From Roseovarius sp. (GTDB taxonomy: Bacteria; Pseudomonadota; Alphaproteobacteria; Rhodobacterales; Rhodobacteraceae): a stretch of 64,000 nucleotides of DNA. Positions within the stretch are counted from its first letter, which is position 1; every line of letters starts with the position of its first letter. Below are positions 1 through 10,284 of this stretch, one piece after another. The notes under the pieces were generated by a model that saw only the letters and a list, made by a program, of their open reading frames with translations, was not told where the DNA came from and ran no database searches. The stretch covers positions 524,001 to 588,000 of the forward strand of contig JAOSKR010000001.1 in the NCBI GenBank assembly GCA_027493545.1, in the 5' to 3' direction. Both the position numbers and the translations under genes were made by a program.

Positions 1-193
1 TATCGGAACAGTCGTAGCAGCAGCTTGCAGGGATGAGGGGAGAAAGTCAGCATTAATAGCATCCTCCGATCTCTCACCGCGTGCACGCACCTCTTTCATG
101 AGAATGGTTCGAGAAGGTGAAAACGAAATCGCAATCGATGCTGTCTTAGCCGCCCGCTCCAATTAGATAACACCTATCGGAAGGATGCACCCA

Positions 194-1658
194 ATGACCA
201 CCAAAGTCATCAAGAACGGCACCGTCGTCACCGCCGACCGCACCTGGAAGGCCGATGTGATGATCGAGGGCGAGACGATCAAGAGGATAGGCGAGGACCT
301 GAAGGGCGACGAATACATCGACGCCGAGGGCGCCTATGTCATCCCCGGCGGCATCGACCCGCATACGCACCTGGAGATGCCCTTCATGGGCACCACGGCG
401 GCCGAGACCTTTGAGACCGGCACCTGGGCGGCGGCCTGCGGCGGCACCACCATGCTGGTGGATTTCTGTCTGCCGGGCGCCGATGGCAGCATCAAGAACG
501 CCATCCAGGAATGGCACCGCAAGTCGGCGCCGCAGATCTGTTCCGACATCGGCTATCACATGGCGATCACCGGCTGGAACGAACGCGTCTTCGACGAGAT
601 GAAGGACGCGGTCGAGATGGGCGTCAACTCGTTCAAGCACTTCATGGCCTACAAGGGCGCGCTGATGATCGAGGATGACGAGATGTTCGCCTCCTTCAAG
701 CGCTGCAAGGAGCTGGGCGCGCTGCCGATGGTGCATGCCGAGAACGGCGACATCGTCGCCGACCTGCAGGCCCAGATGCTCGAGCAGGGCATCACCGGGC
801 CCGAGGGCCACGCCTATTCGCGCCCGCCCGAGGTCGAGGGCGAGGCCGCCAACCGCGCCATCATGATCGCCGACGCCGCCGGCGTGCCGCTCTACATCGT
901 GCATGTGAGCTGCGAGCAGTCGCACGAGGCCATCCGCCGTGCCCGCCAGAAGGGGATGCGCGTCTATGGCGAGCCGCTGATCCAGTTCCTGACGCTCGAT
1001 GAGAGCGAGTATTTCAACAAGGACTGGGACCATGCCGCGCGCCGGGTGATGTCGCCGCCGTTCCGCTCGAAGGACCACCAGGATAGTCTCTGGCACGGGC
1101 TGCAGGCCGGCAGCCTGCAGGTGGTGGCGACCGATCACGCCGCCTTTTCAACCGAGCAGAAGCGTATGGGGGTCATGGATTTCACGAAAATTCCCAACGG
1201 CTCGAACGGGCTCGAGGAACGGCTTGCGGTGCTCTGGACCAGGGGCGTCGAGACCGGGCGGCTGACGCCCAACGAGTTCGTCGCGGCGACCTCGACCAAC
1301 ATCGCCGAGGATTCTCAACATCTACCCCAAAAAGGGCGCGCTGGTCGAAGGCGCGGACGCCGACATCACCGTCTGGGACCCGAAGATTTCCAAGACCATC
1401 AGCGCCGCCAACCACCACTCGATCCTCGATTACAACGTCTTCGAGGGCTTCGAGGTGACCGCCAACGCCCGCTACACCATCAGCCGCGGCGAGGTGATCT
1501 GGGCCTGGGGGCAGAATTCGCAGCCCCAGCCGGGGCGGGGCCGGTTCGTGCCGCGCCCGGCCTTTCCGTCGGCGCATGCGGCGCTGTCGAAGTGGAAGGA
1601 GCTGACCGCGCCCAAGCGGATCGAGCGCGACCCGATGAACATCCCGGCGGGGATCTGA
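194..1658 (+). CDS. hydA: dihydropyrimidinase (D-hydantoinase), one frameshift
   Basis: Cytoplasmic amidohydrolase that opens 5,6-dihydrouracil/dihydrothymine to N-carbamoyl-beta-amino acids in reductive pyrimidine breakdown. Visible metal-site motifs are HTHLEMP near residue 58, the lysine-bearing FKHFMAYKG, MVHAENGD and ATDHAAF. The C-terminal part (KKGALVEGADADITVWDP, then the stop at 1656-1658) lies in another frame. One surplus G near 1306-1311 (gccgagg-attctc) breaks an otherwise full-length protein of about 487 residues. I chose the ATG at 194 over the ATG at 185 because GGAAGG sits 8-9 bases before it. It is followed by ABC transporter genes, so uptake and ring opening are probably coupled. 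The family is clear; the exact substrate (pyrimidine or hydantoin) is inferred. Confidence 0.88.
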
Positions 1659-1755
1659 CGAAAGCCGGCGCCGCCCGCCGCTGCGCGGGTGGTGCCCATT
1701 GACAATAACGGCTGCCGTGTGCGCAATCGGGCGCGGGCAAGCGGGGGGACAACAC

Positions 1756-2535
1756 GTGACGGGCGATACCGTGATCAGCGCGCGAGAGCTGTCGCTGACC
1801 TTCCAGACCGGCGATGGGCCGGTGCATGCGCTCAAGGATGTGAGCCTCGACGTCGCCAGGGGCGATTTCGTCTCGTTCATCGGTCCCTCGGGCTGCGGCA
1901 AGACCACCTTTCTGCGCTGCATGGCCGATCTCGAACACCCCACCGGCGGCACCATCACCGTCAACGGCGCCAGCGCCGGGGAGGCGCGCCGCTCGCGCGC
2001 CTACGGCTATGTCTTTCAGGCCGCGGGGCTCTATCCCTGGCGCAGCATCGGCGGCAACATCCGCCTGCCGCTCGAGATCATGGGCTACGACAAGGCCGAA
2101 CGGGCGGCGCGGGTGAAGCGGGTGCTGGAACTCGTCGATCTGGCCGGGTTCGAGAACAAGTTTCCCTGGCAGCTTTCGGGCGGGATGCAGCAGCGCGCGT
2201 CGATCGCCCGGGCGCTGGCGTTCGACGCCGACATCCTGCTGATGGACGAACCCTTCGGCGCGCTGGACGAGATCGTGCGCGACCACCTGAACGAGCAACT
2301 CCTGGAACTCTGGGAGCGCACCGGCAAGACCATCTGCTTCGTCACCCACTCGATCCCCGAGGCGGTTTATCTGTCGACCCGGATCGTGGTGATGTCGCCG
2401 CGGCCGGGACGGATCACCGACGTGATCGAAAGCCCGCTGCCGCGCGCCCGCCCGCTCGACATCCGCGAAACACCGGAGTTCCTGGAGGTCGCCCACCGCG
2501 TCCGCGAAGGCCTGCGCGCGGGGCACGGGGAATGA
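1756..2535 (+). CDS. ABC transporter ATP-binding protein, pyrimidine/nitrate-taurine type
   Basis: ATPase of an importer in the SsuB/TauB/ThiZ group. Walker A GPSGCGKTT, signature LSGGMQQR and Walker B ILLMDEPFGALD are all present, followed by a switch histidine in VTHSIPEA. An ATG further upstream (1699) is open, but GTG at 1756 follows a strong GGGGGGA and gives the normal N-terminus, so it is preferred (259 residues). It stands between hydA and two permease genes. Its role in energising uptake of a pyrimidine or related N-heterocycle is inferred from that context. Confidence 0.82.
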   Translation: MTGDTVISARELSLTFQTGDGPVHALKDVSLDVARGDFVSFIGPSGCGKTTFLRCMADLEHPTGGTITVNGASAGEARRSRAYGYVFQAAGLYPWRSIGGNIRLPLEIMGYDKAERAARVKRVLELVDLAGFENKFPWQLSGGMQQRASIARALAFDADILLMDEPFGALDEIVRDHLNEQLLELWERTGKTICFVTHSIPEAVYLSTRIVVMSPRPGRITDVIESPLPRARPLDIRETPEFLEVAHRVREGLRAGHGE

Positions 2536-2654
2536 CCGCGCGCGCCCGGTCCCGGTCGGCTGCCCCCGCCCGCAAGGACGGGCAGGGGACTTTCACCTTT
2601 CACGGTCATCGGCTCTCCAGCCTGTACCGTGCGGGCATGAAAGCACCAAATCCT

Positions 2655-2675
2655 TTCATCTTTCCTGAAATACTC
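2655..2675 (+). repeat. dispersed intergenic repeat, copy 1
   Basis: This 21-base stretch begins TTCATCTTTCCTGAAATAC. It resembles segments at 21554 and 35495 on the same strand. It falls between the ATPase and the permease and shows that the open frame upstream of 2724 is probably non-coding. Confidence 0.5.
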
Positions 2676-2723
2676 AAATGCTCCGCCCCGGATCGGCGTT
2701 TCGCCACGAGCATTTGCGGAAAG

Positions 2724-3623
2724 ATGACATCGGCGGGGGCACGGCTGATGCGCAGCGTGGTGCCGGTCCTGACCGTGGTGGTCGCCATCTTGATTGCCTG
2801 GTACGCCGGCGCGGTGGCGCTCAACGCGCCCTGGGCCCATGACAAGGCCCAGCGCGCCGGGGTCGAGCTGAGCTTTTCCGACCTCGTCGCCGACACCTGG
2901 AGCCAGGACAAGCCCAAGCTGCCCGCGCCCCATCAGGTCGTGGCGGAGATCTGGAACACCACCGGCGCGCTGGTGGTCAAGGGCCGGGGCTTTTCCAAGC
3001 GCTCGCTCTTCTATCACAGCTGGGTCACCTTTTCCTCGACCACGCTCGGCTTTCTGCTGGGAACCGTGCTCGGGATCGGGCTGGCCGTCGGGATCGTCTA
3101 CAACCGCACCATGGACATGAGCGTGATGCCCTGGGTGATCGCCAGCCAGACCATCCCGATCATCGCCATCGCGCCGATGATCATCGTGGTGCTCAACGCG
3201 GTCGGGATTTCGGGGCTGCTGCCCAAGGCGATGATCTCGATGTATCTCAGTTTCTTCCCGGTGGTGGTGGGCATGGTCAAGGGGCTGCGCAGCCCGCGGG
3301 TGATGCAGCTCGACCAGATGCGGACCTGGAACGCCTCGCCGGCGCAGACCTTCTGGAAGCTGCGCCTGCCGGCGTCGATGCCCTATCTCTTCACCTCGCT
3401 CAAGGTCGCCATGGCGGCAAGCCTCGTGGGCGCCATCATCGGTGAATTACCCACCGGAGCGGTGGCGGGGCTGGGCGCGCGGCTGTTGACCGGCAGCTAT
3501 TACGGCCAGACCATCCAGATCTGGAGCGCGCTGGTGATGGCGGCGGCGCTGGCGGCGGTGCTGGTCGGCCTGATCGGGCTGCTTCAGCGGTTCACGCTGC
3601 GGCGCATGGGGATGGCGCAATGA
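2724..3623 (+). CDS. ABC transporter permease (BPD_transp_1), subunit 1
   Basis: Inner-membrane permease of the SsuC/TauC class, about 299 residues with several hydrophobic segments: first near residues 9-27, then a loop, then a multi-span core from about residue 110. The EAA-type cytoplasmic loop is seen around WNASPAQTFWKLRLPASMPYL. The frame is open far upstream, but that part overlaps the ATPase gene and a dispersed repeat. ATG 2724 (or 2748) is therefore preferred. Its stop overlaps the start of the second permease by ATGA, showing translational coupling. Confidence 0.78.
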   Translation: MTSAGARLMRSVVPVLTVVVAILIAWYAGAVALNAPWAHDKAQRAGVELSFSDLVADTWSQDKPKLPAPHQVVAEIWNTTGALVVKGRGFSKRSLFYHSWVTFSSTTLGFLLGTVLGIGLAVGIVYNRTMDMSVMPWVIASQTIPIIAIAPMIIVVLNAVGISGLLPKAMISMYLSFFPVVVGMVKGLRSPRVMQLDQMRTWNASPAQTFWKLRLPASMPYLFTSLKVAMAASLVGAIIGELPTGAVAGLGARLLTGSYYGQTIQIWSALVMAAALAAVLVGLIGLLQRFTLRRMGMAQ

Positions 3624-4465
3624 CCTGGCTCGTCGCGGGTATCGTCGTCTGGGCGCTGGGCTGGTGGATCAACTCCACCCTCGCGCGCCGGCCGCGCACG
3701 CGCCTCACCCGGACGGTGGTGCCCATCGTCTTCGGGCTGACGGTGATCGCGATCTGGGAATGTGTGGTGCGCGGGCTCGACATCCCGTCGGTGCTGCTGC
3801 CGGCGCCGAGCATGATCGCCGCGCGCTTCGCCGTCGCCACCGGAATCCTGTGGGAGGATTTCGTCCAGACCGCCATCAAGGGCGCGCTGACCGGCTATGT
3901 GATTGGCTGTGGCGCCGCCATCCTGGTCTCGATCGCGGTCGATCGCTCGCCGTTTTTGCAGCGCGGCCTTTTGCCGGTGGGCAACTTCGCGGCCGCCCTG
4001 CCGATCGTCGGCATTGCGCCCATCCTGGTGATGTGGTTCGGCTTCGACTGGCAGTCCAAGGCGGCGGTGGTGGTGGTGATGGTGTTCTTCCCGATGCTGG
4101 TCAACACCGTGCAGGGGCTGCAGGAAAGCGACGCCATGCAGCGCGACCTGATGCGCACCTATGCCGCGAGCTATTGGCAGACGCTTTTCAAGCTGCGCCT
4201 GCCGGCGGCGATGCCGTTCATCTTCAACGGGCTCAAGATCGCCACCACGCTGGCGCTGATCGGCGCCATCGTGGCCGAGTTCTTCGGCTCGCCGGTCAGG
4301 GGCATGGGGTTTCGCATCTCGACCTCGGTCGGGCAGCTGGCGACCGATCTGGTCTGGGCCGAGATCGTGGTGGCGGCGCTGGCCGGGTCGGGCTTTTACG
4401 GCGCGGTTGCGCTGATCGAGCGTGCCGTGACATTCTGGCATCCGTCGCAACGGGGCCGGGGATAA
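3620..4465 (+). CDS. ABC transporter permease (BPD_transp_1), subunit 2
   Basis: Second membrane subunit of the importer, 281 residues, with an N-terminal membrane segment (residues 3-17) and the EAA loop around YAASYWQTLFKLRLPAAMPFI. It pairs with the permease just upstream as a heterodimer, which is usual for pyrimidine/thiamine-precursor importers of this class. The ATGA overlap with subunit 1 and the 33-base gap to the binding-protein gene support one operon. Substrate is inferred from hydA and the binding-protein family. Confidence 0.85.
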   Translation: MTWLVAGIVVWALGWWINSTLARRPRTRLTRTVVPIVFGLTVIAIWECVVRGLDIPSVLLPAPSMIAARFAVATGILWEDFVQTAIKGALTGYVIGCGAAILVSIAVDRSPFLQRGLLPVGNFAAALPIVGIAPILVMWFGFDWQSKAAVVVVMVFFPMLVNTVQGLQESDAMQRDLMRTYAASYWQTLFKLRLPAAMPFIFNGLKIATTLALIGAIVAEFFGSPVRGMGFRISTSVGQLATDLVWAEIVVAALAGSGFYGAVALIERAVTFWHPSQRGRG

Positions 4466-4498
4466 CGAAACCGGAAAACTGCAACAAGGGAGACGATC

Positions 4499-5502
4499 AT
4501 GAAAACATATCTCAAGACGATCGGCGTGGCCGCGGCTGGGCTGTGGGCGGGGATGGCCGCCACTTCGGCGCTGGCCGCCGACGAGGTGACGCTGCAGCTC
4601 AAATGGGTGACCCAGGCCCAGTTCGGCGGTTATTACGTGGCGCTGGACCAGGGCTTCTACGACGAGGAGGGGCTCGACGTCACCATCAAGCCGGGCGGCC
4701 CCGACATCGCCCCGCCGCAGGTGATCGCCGGCGGCGGCGCCGACGTGATGGTCGACTGGATGCCGGCGGCGCTGGCGAGTCGCGAAAAGGGGCTGGCGCT
4801 GGTCAACATCGCCCAGCCGTTCAAGAGTTCGGGCATGATGCTGACCTGCCGCAAGGACAGCGGCATAACCTCGCCCGAGGATTTCCGCGGCAAGACGCTG
4901 GGTGTCTGGTTCTTCGGCAACGAATACCCGTTCCTGAGCTGGATGAGCCAGCTCGGCATCCCCACCGAGGGGGCGATGACGGGGTCACGGTACTCAAGCA
5001 GGGCTTCAACGTCGACCCGCTCCTGCAGCGGCAGGCGGCCTGCATCTCGACCATGACCTATAACGAGTATGGCCAGGTTCTGGATGCCGGGCTCAGCCCG
5101 GATGACCTGGTGGTGTTCAAGTACGAGGATCAGGGCGTGGCGACGCTCGAGGACGGGCTCTATGTGCTCGAGGACCGGCTGGACGACCCGGCCTTCGTCG
5201 ACAAGATGGTGCGGTTCGTGCGGGCCTCGATGAAGGGCTGGAAATGGGCCGAGGAGAACCCCGAGGAGGCGGCGATGATCGTGCTCGACAACGACGCCAC
5301 CGGCGCCCAGACCGAGCATCACCAGGTGCGCATGATGCGCGAGATCGCCAAGCTGACCGCCGGTTCCAACGGCGCGCTCGACCCGGCCGATTTCGAGCGC
5401 ACGGTCCAATCGCTGCTTTCGGGCGGGTCGGCCCCGGTCATCACCAAGCATCCCGGCGATGGCGCCTGGACGCACATGATCACCGACAAGGCGCTGGACT
5501 GA
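4499..5502 (+). CDS. ABC transporter substrate-binding protein (NMT1/THI5-like), one frameshift
   Basis: Periplasmic binding protein of the NMT1/THI5-like (SBP_bac_9-related) group. It has a signal peptide (residues 1-26, ending SALAAD) and then LQLKWVTQAQFGGYYVALDQ, typical of pyrimidine and HMP binders. Reading moves to another frame near 4970-4976, where a G run appears one base short (TEG-GDDGVTVLKQGF). The protein continues to the stop at 5502, restoring about 334 residues. It ends the hydA-ABC operon and is followed by a hairpin terminator. Whether the ligand is a free pyrimidine or a thiamine precursor cannot be decided here. Confidence 0.82.
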
Positions 5503-5529
5503 CACCCCGGCCCGGACCGACGAGACAGG

Positions 5530-5555
5530 CCCGCCCCGGCTACAACCGGGGCGGG
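5530..5555 (+). terminator. GC-rich hairpin after the pyrimidine importer operon
   Basis: A perfect 10-bp stem (CCCGCCCCGG / CCGGGGCGGG) encloses a 6-base loop, followed by TCCTATTG. It lies 28 bases past the binding-protein stop. The T tract is weak. The rest of 5556-5805 shows no gene, only an AT-richer stretch near 5690-5760 that probably holds the promoter of the next gene. Confidence 0.6.
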
Positions 5556-5805
5556 TCCTATTGTCGCGGCAGGGGCCGGTCATCGGGTGTGGCCGGGCGA
5601 TTTTGCTGCCACATTGCTGCCACATTGGCCGTGGTGGGGGCGTATCCGTTCAGAGCCACAACATGTTGATACCACGCATTGAAGAGCGCCCCAAATCCCC
5701 TTGAATTGACGGCTTTATTCGTGATTTGCGCTGTGCTAGCCTTGGGTCAATAATAATCCCGCCAGGCATCAGGCACGGGCGGCGAGAGGCAGTAAGAGCA
5801 GGTTC

Positions 5806-7248
5806 ATGAGAACCCGGAGCAGACACTCCATCCGGTGGGGGCTGGTCGCGTTGGCCGCCATCTGGATGTTGGCGATCGTCCCGCTCAGCGTGGCGGCGGC
5901 ACCCTATGCCGCCATGGTGATGGATGCACGCAGCGGCGAGGTGCTGCATGCCAGCAATGCCGACACCCGGCTGCACCCGGCATCACTGACCAAGATGATG
6001 ACGCTCTACATCGTCTTCGAGGCGGTCGAGAACGGCGAGATCGGGCTCGATGACCAGGTAACGATCTCACGCCACGCGGCCAGCGAACCGCCCAGCAAGC
6101 TCGGGCTGCGCGCGGGCCAGAGCATCCGCCTGCGCTATCTGATCCGCGCCGCCGCGGTGCGCTCCGCCAACGACGCCGCCACCGCGCTGGCCGAGGCGGT
6201 CGAGGGGTCCGAGGCGCGGTTCGCGCGGCGGATGAACCGCACCGCGCAGGCGATGGGCATGACCCGCACGACCTTCAGGAACGCGCATGGCCTGACCGAG
6301 GAGGGCCACCTGTCCACCGCCCGCGACATGACCGTTCTGGGGCGGCACCTGATCTACGACTATCCGCAGTACTACAACCTCTTCTCGCGGCTCACCGCGG
6401 ATGCCGGAGTGCGCACCGTGCGCCACACCAACCGCAACCTGCTGAGCAGCTACGCGGGCGCCGATGGCATCAAGACCGGCTATACCAGCGCCTCGGGGTT
6501 CAACCTGACCGCCAGCGCCGAGCGCGGCGGCACCCGCATCATCGCCACCGTCTTTGGCGGGCGCTCGTCGGCGACGCGCAACGCCAAGGTGGCGGAACTG
6601 CTCGATCTGGGATTTCGTCGCGCGCCCACCCGGATGGCGCTGTCGCGGCCCGCGCGACCGCCCTATCTGGGCCGGATCGGCGGCGAGACGGACCCAGGTA
6701 CCTATGGCCACAAGGTCCGGCTGATTGGCGCGGCCGCGGTCCAACGCAGCCTGCGCCCCCGTGTGCGGCCCTCGATCGCGCCGCCGGTGGTGGCCGTCCA
6801 GGTTGCCGAGGCCGATATCGAAGAGGCCCTGCGCGCCGCCCAGGACGAGCCTGCACCCGATCTTGCCGAGGGCGACAAGGACGGCGACACCGAACCGAGG
6901 ACCACGCCGGTCGCCCGCCCCGCCGAGCTGACCCTGGCCAGCGTCGACCCCGCCGCTGTGGCGGAGCAGCCCGAAGAGCGGCTGGTCGAGCGCGTCTCGA
7001 CCTCGGGCGGGCGGCACTGGGGCATCACCGTGGGCCGCTATCCCAGCGAGTATACGGCCCGCAAGGTGCTGCTGCAGATCGCGCTGACCGAGATCAGCAC
7101 ACTCGACGGCAGCCTGCGCAAGGTGCGCAAGCGCGCGGACGGGTTTGACGCCAATTTCATGGGGCTGACGCGCGAGACCGCGGAACTGGCCTGCCGACGC
7201 CTGCAGGCGCAAAAGATCACCTGCTTCATGATCGAGCCGTCCGGTTGA
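5806..7248 (+). CDS. D-alanyl-D-alanine carboxypeptidase (penicillin-binding protein 5/6 family) with SPOR-like C-terminus
   Basis: Periplasmic serine DD-peptidase that trims the terminal D-Ala of peptidoglycan stem peptides. An N-terminal signal/anchor occupies residues 12-32. The three active-site motifs are S60-L-T-K63, S120-A-N122 and K223-T-G225. After about residue 300 the sequence is rich in Pro, Ala and Glu. It ends in a compact domain (HWGITVGRYPSEYTARKVLLQ onward) that resembles a SPOR peptidoglycan-binding repeat and would target the enzyme to division sites. At 480 residues it is longer than plain DacA/DacC because of this tail. It is monocistronic, with an intact frame. Confidence 0.9.
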   Translation: MRTRSRHSIRWGLVALAAIWMLAIVPLSVAAAPYAAMVMDARSGEVLHASNADTRLHPASLTKMMTLYIVFEAVENGEIGLDDQVTISRHAASEPPSKLGLRAGQSIRLRYLIRAAAVRSANDAATALAEAVEGSEARFARRMNRTAQAMGMTRTTFRNAHGLTEEGHLSTARDMTVLGRHLIYDYPQYYNLFSRLTADAGVRTVRHTNRNLLSSYAGADGIKTGYTSASGFNLTASAERGGTRIIATVFGGRSSATRNAKVAELLDLGFRRAPTRMALSRPARPPYLGRIGGETDPGTYGHKVRLIGAAAVQRSLRPRVRPSIAPPVVAVQVAEADIEEALRAAQDEPAPDLAEGDKDGDTEPRTTPVARPAELTLASVDPAAVAEQPEERLVERVSTSGGRHWGITVGRYPSEYTARKVLLQIALTEISTLDGSLRKVRKRADGFDANFMGLTRETAELACRRLQAQKITCFMIEPSG

Positions 7249-7294
7249 GGGTCGCGGACCGGCGTGTTATTTCATCCTATTGAATTCTTCCTGT

Positions 7295-7314
7295 CCGGCC
7301 CGCATGCGGGCCGG
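7295..7314 (+). terminator. 20-base perfect palindrome after the carboxypeptidase gene
   Basis: CCGGCCCGCATGCGGGCCGG is a perfect 20-base palindrome, 46 bases after the stop. It has no T tract. It could terminate the plus-strand gene or the convergent ccoS transcript. The remaining 7315-7454 shows no gene. Confidence 0.4.
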
Positions 7315-7454
7315 GCATCGCCCGCCCACCCCCGTCACGCCATAGGCGTGCCTGCGGCACGACGCGGGCGCATTCGCACCCACCCGGGCGGTCGCATGCC
7401 CTCTGGTCGCAGCCGAGTGAATCCGGTCCGGCGCAATACGCTCGAAGACGCCCC

Positions 7455-7612
7455 CTACGGTTTGGGGTGGTCGTCGTAGTCGTTGTTGAGGATGCGGCGG
7501 GCGTCGCCCTCGGGGTCGTCGTACTGGTTGGTCCTGACCGTCCAGATGAAGAAGGCGAGCCCCAGCCCCCCAGTACCAGCGAAATCGGAATGAGCCAGGC
7601 CAGAACGTTCAT
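7455..7612 (-). CDS. ccoS: cbb3 oxidase assembly protein CcoS, one frameshift
   Basis: Small single-span membrane protein needed for cofactor insertion into cbb3 oxidase. The N-terminus MNVLAWLIPISLVLGG is followed, after restoring one base in the C run near 7565-7570, by a hydrophobic segment with FFIWTVRTNQYDDPEGDA. It ends at the TAG at 7455-7457, about 52 residues, normal for CcoS. It is the last gene of ccoGHIS, 6 bases after ccoI. Confidence 0.8.
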
Positions 7613-7618
7613 GGCCGG

Positions 7619-9803
7619 TCACCGCAACCGCAGGGCATTGAGCGAAACCGTGATTGACGAGGTCGACATCGCCAGCGCCGCGATCAGCGGCGAGCAGAGC
7701 CCGGCCACCGCCAGCGGCACGGCGACGATGTTGTAAAGCGTGGCAAGGCGGAAATTCTCGGAAATGCGCCGGGTCGCGGATTGCGCGGTTTTCATCGCGT
7801 CGGCGATGGGCGAGAGATCACCCCCAGAAGCACGATGTCGCTCGCGACCCGCGCGGCGTCGAGCGCCGAGGCCGGCGAGATCGACACATGCGCCGCCGCC
7901 AGCGCCGCGGTGTCGTTGAGCCCGTCGCCCACCATCAGCACATGCCGGCCCTCGTCGGCCAGCGCGGCCACGCGCGCGGCCTTTTCGGCGGGCAGCGCCT
8001 CGGCCATCCAGTTGTCGATGCCGAGCCGGCGGGCCAGTGCCTCGACCGCCGGGGTGCTGTCGCCCGAGATGAGACAGACCTCCTTGCCGGATGCCCTGAG
8101 CGCTGCCACGGCCGCGTCGGCGCCCTCCCGCAGCCGGTCGGCAAAGGTGATCGCAACCGTCGACCCGTCGCCGCGGTCGAGGAACGTCGCGGTCCGGTCG
8201 CGGGCCTCGGCGCCCACCCACGAGGCCCGCCCTAGGCGCACCTGTCTGCCCGCGTACATCCCGCTGGTGCCGTAGCCCGGCACCTCGGTCAGCCCGCTCA
8301 CCTCGGCCGGGGCGACGCCGGCGGCCAGCGCCGCGCGCTCGATCGCTTGCGCCAACGGGTGCGCCGAGCCGCGCGCCAGCGCCAGCGCCAGTGCGGCATC
8401 GGCTGGGGAAAGGCGGTCGAAATTCTCCGGCTCGGGGGTGCCGGCGGTCAGCGTGCCGGTCTTGTCGAAGATCACCGTGTCGACCTGCGCCAGTCGTTCC
8501 AGCGCGGTTTCGTGCTTGATCAGCATCCCGCGGCGGAAAAGGCGACCGCTGGCGGCGGTGGTCACCGCCGGCACCGCGAGACCCAGCGCGCAGGGGCAGG
8601 TGATGATCAGCACCGCCGCGGCGATGTTGAGCGCGGTGCGCATGTCCCGGGTGGCGACCAGCCAGCCCAGAAATGCCAGCGCCGACAGGATGTGCACGCC
8701 GGGCGCGTAGAGCTTGGCCGCGCGATCCGCGAGCGGCGTGTAGCGCGAGCGCCCCGACTCCGCCACCGCCACCAGATCGGCCATCCGGTGGAGCGAGGTC
8801 TCGGCCCCCACCGCCGTGGCGCGCAGCGTCAGCGGGCCGGTGAGGTTGACCTCGCCGGCCGAGACCGGCTGGCCGGGACCGGCAAAGACCGGCACCGTCT
8901 CGCCGGTCAAAAGCGAGCGGTCGAGCTCGGACGTGCCCTCGACGATCTCGCCATCGACCGGCATCCGCCCGCCGGGCCGCACCCGCAGCAGGTCACCCAC
9001 GGCCAGCCCGGCCACCGCGACGGTTTCCTCGGTTCCATCGTCGTTCAGCCTTGTGGCGCGCGGCACCTCGAGCGCGGTCAGCTCCTCGGCGGCCGAGCGC
9101 GCCACCGCCCTGGTCCGGTGATCGAGATAGCGGCCCGCAAGCAGAAAGAAGGTCAGCGTCAGTGCGGCGTCGAAATAGGCATGCGCGCCCGACAGCGAGG
9201 TTTCCCACAGCGACGTCACCACCGCCAGCGCGATCGCCAGCGTGATCGGCACATCCATGTTGAGACGCCGGTTGCGCAGCGCCGCCCAGGCATTGACAAA
9301 GAAGGGCTGGCCGGAAAAGGCGATGGCGGGCAGGGCGATGGCGGCGGAAATCCAGTGGAAGAGATCCCGCGTCGGCCCCTCGGCGCCGGACCAGACCGAG
9401 ACCGACAGCAGCATCACGTTCATGGTCGCGAACCCCGCCACGGCGAGCCGCATCAGCAGGGCGCGCCCGGCGCGGTCGGTCGCGGTGGTGCTGAGCGTGC
9501 CGGGGTCGAGTTCGTGCGCCTCGTATCCCAGCCCTCGACCAGCGCGCGCAACTCTGCGGCGGTCACCTCCGGTGCGGCGGCGAGGCTGGCGCGCTTGAGC
9601 GTCAGGTTGACCCGTGCCGAGATCACCCCGGGATGCGCGTTCAGCGCCGTCTCGATCTTGCTGATGCAGGCGGCGCAGTGGATCGTCGGCAGGCTGAGCG
9701 CGATCTGCGCCTCCGCGGGGGCGGCTGTGGCCACCGCCCCCGCCGCCGGCGCCGCGGCGCAGGCGGGACAGGCGGAGACGGGCGGGCGCAGGGTGGCGGT
9801 CAT
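7619..9803 (-). CDS. ccoI: copper-translocating P1B-type ATPase CcoI/FixI, two frameshifts
   Basis: Inner-membrane copper pump required for cbb3 oxidase biogenesis. The N-terminal metal-binding domain shows TIHCAACISKIE (C43, C46). The core has a CPC membrane motif (TCPCALGLA), the phosphorylation motif DKTGT, a catalytic HP (SAHPLAQ) and GDGLNDTAALA. Two one-base losses break it: near 9530 (a C run in the GLGYEAHELD region) and near 7820 (a G run in LLGGDLSP). The final segment ISENFRLATLYN...NALRLR is in the third frame. Repaired length is about 729 residues, typical for the family. The start is 5 bases past the ccoH stop. Confidence 0.9.
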
Positions 9804-9807
9804 CGCG

Positions 9808-10284
9808 TCAACTCCGGTCGATCACCAGCGGGCGGCGCTGCTGAAAGAGCGTGCCGTCCCCGGCATAGGCCCTGAGCCGCAGGATCCACTTGCCCTTTCC
9901 CAGCGCCACCGGCGCCTCGAAGCGTTCGCCGACCCAGACCAGTGCCGGCTCGGTGTCGTCGATGTCCTCGGTCGGGCGGCCGACGCTGGCCTCGATCCGG
10001 GCCGGGCGCACCGGCTGACCCGCAGCATCGGTGAAGGCCAGATAGAGCATGCCGCCACTGACACCGGCCTGCAAGTCCCAGCCGAGCGCCTCCTGCGCGG
10101 TGCGGCGGGCGTCGAAGCTTTGCGACGCGACATAGCCGTTGCTCACCTCGAGCCCGGGAAAGCTGCGCACCGCCGAGACCGCCAGCAGGATGTTCACGCC
10201 GATGATGACGCCGAAGAAGGCAATGAAGCCGATCAGCACGTGCCGCCCGGTGATCTCGCGGCCGGTGGTTTCGCGCTCGGTCAT
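9808..10284 (-). CDS. ccoH: cbb3 oxidase assembly protein CcoH/FixH
   Basis: Single-span membrane protein of 158 residues. The hydrophobic segment HVLIGFIAFFGVIIGVNILL lies near residues 15-34, followed by a periplasmic FixH domain with conserved WDLQAG and LYLAFTDAAGQP. It assists assembly of the oxidase together with the copper pump CcoI. ATG 10284 overlaps the ccoG stop by one base (TGATG), so translation is coupled. The frame is intact. Confidence 0.9.
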   Translation of the reverse strand: MTERETTGREITGRHVLIGFIAFFGVIIGVNILLAVSAVRSFPGLEVSNGYVASQSFDARRTAQEALGWDLQAGVSGGMLYLAFTDAAGQPVRPARIEASVGRPTEDIDDTEPALVWVGERFEAPVALGKGKWILRLRAYAGDGTLFQQRRPLVIDRS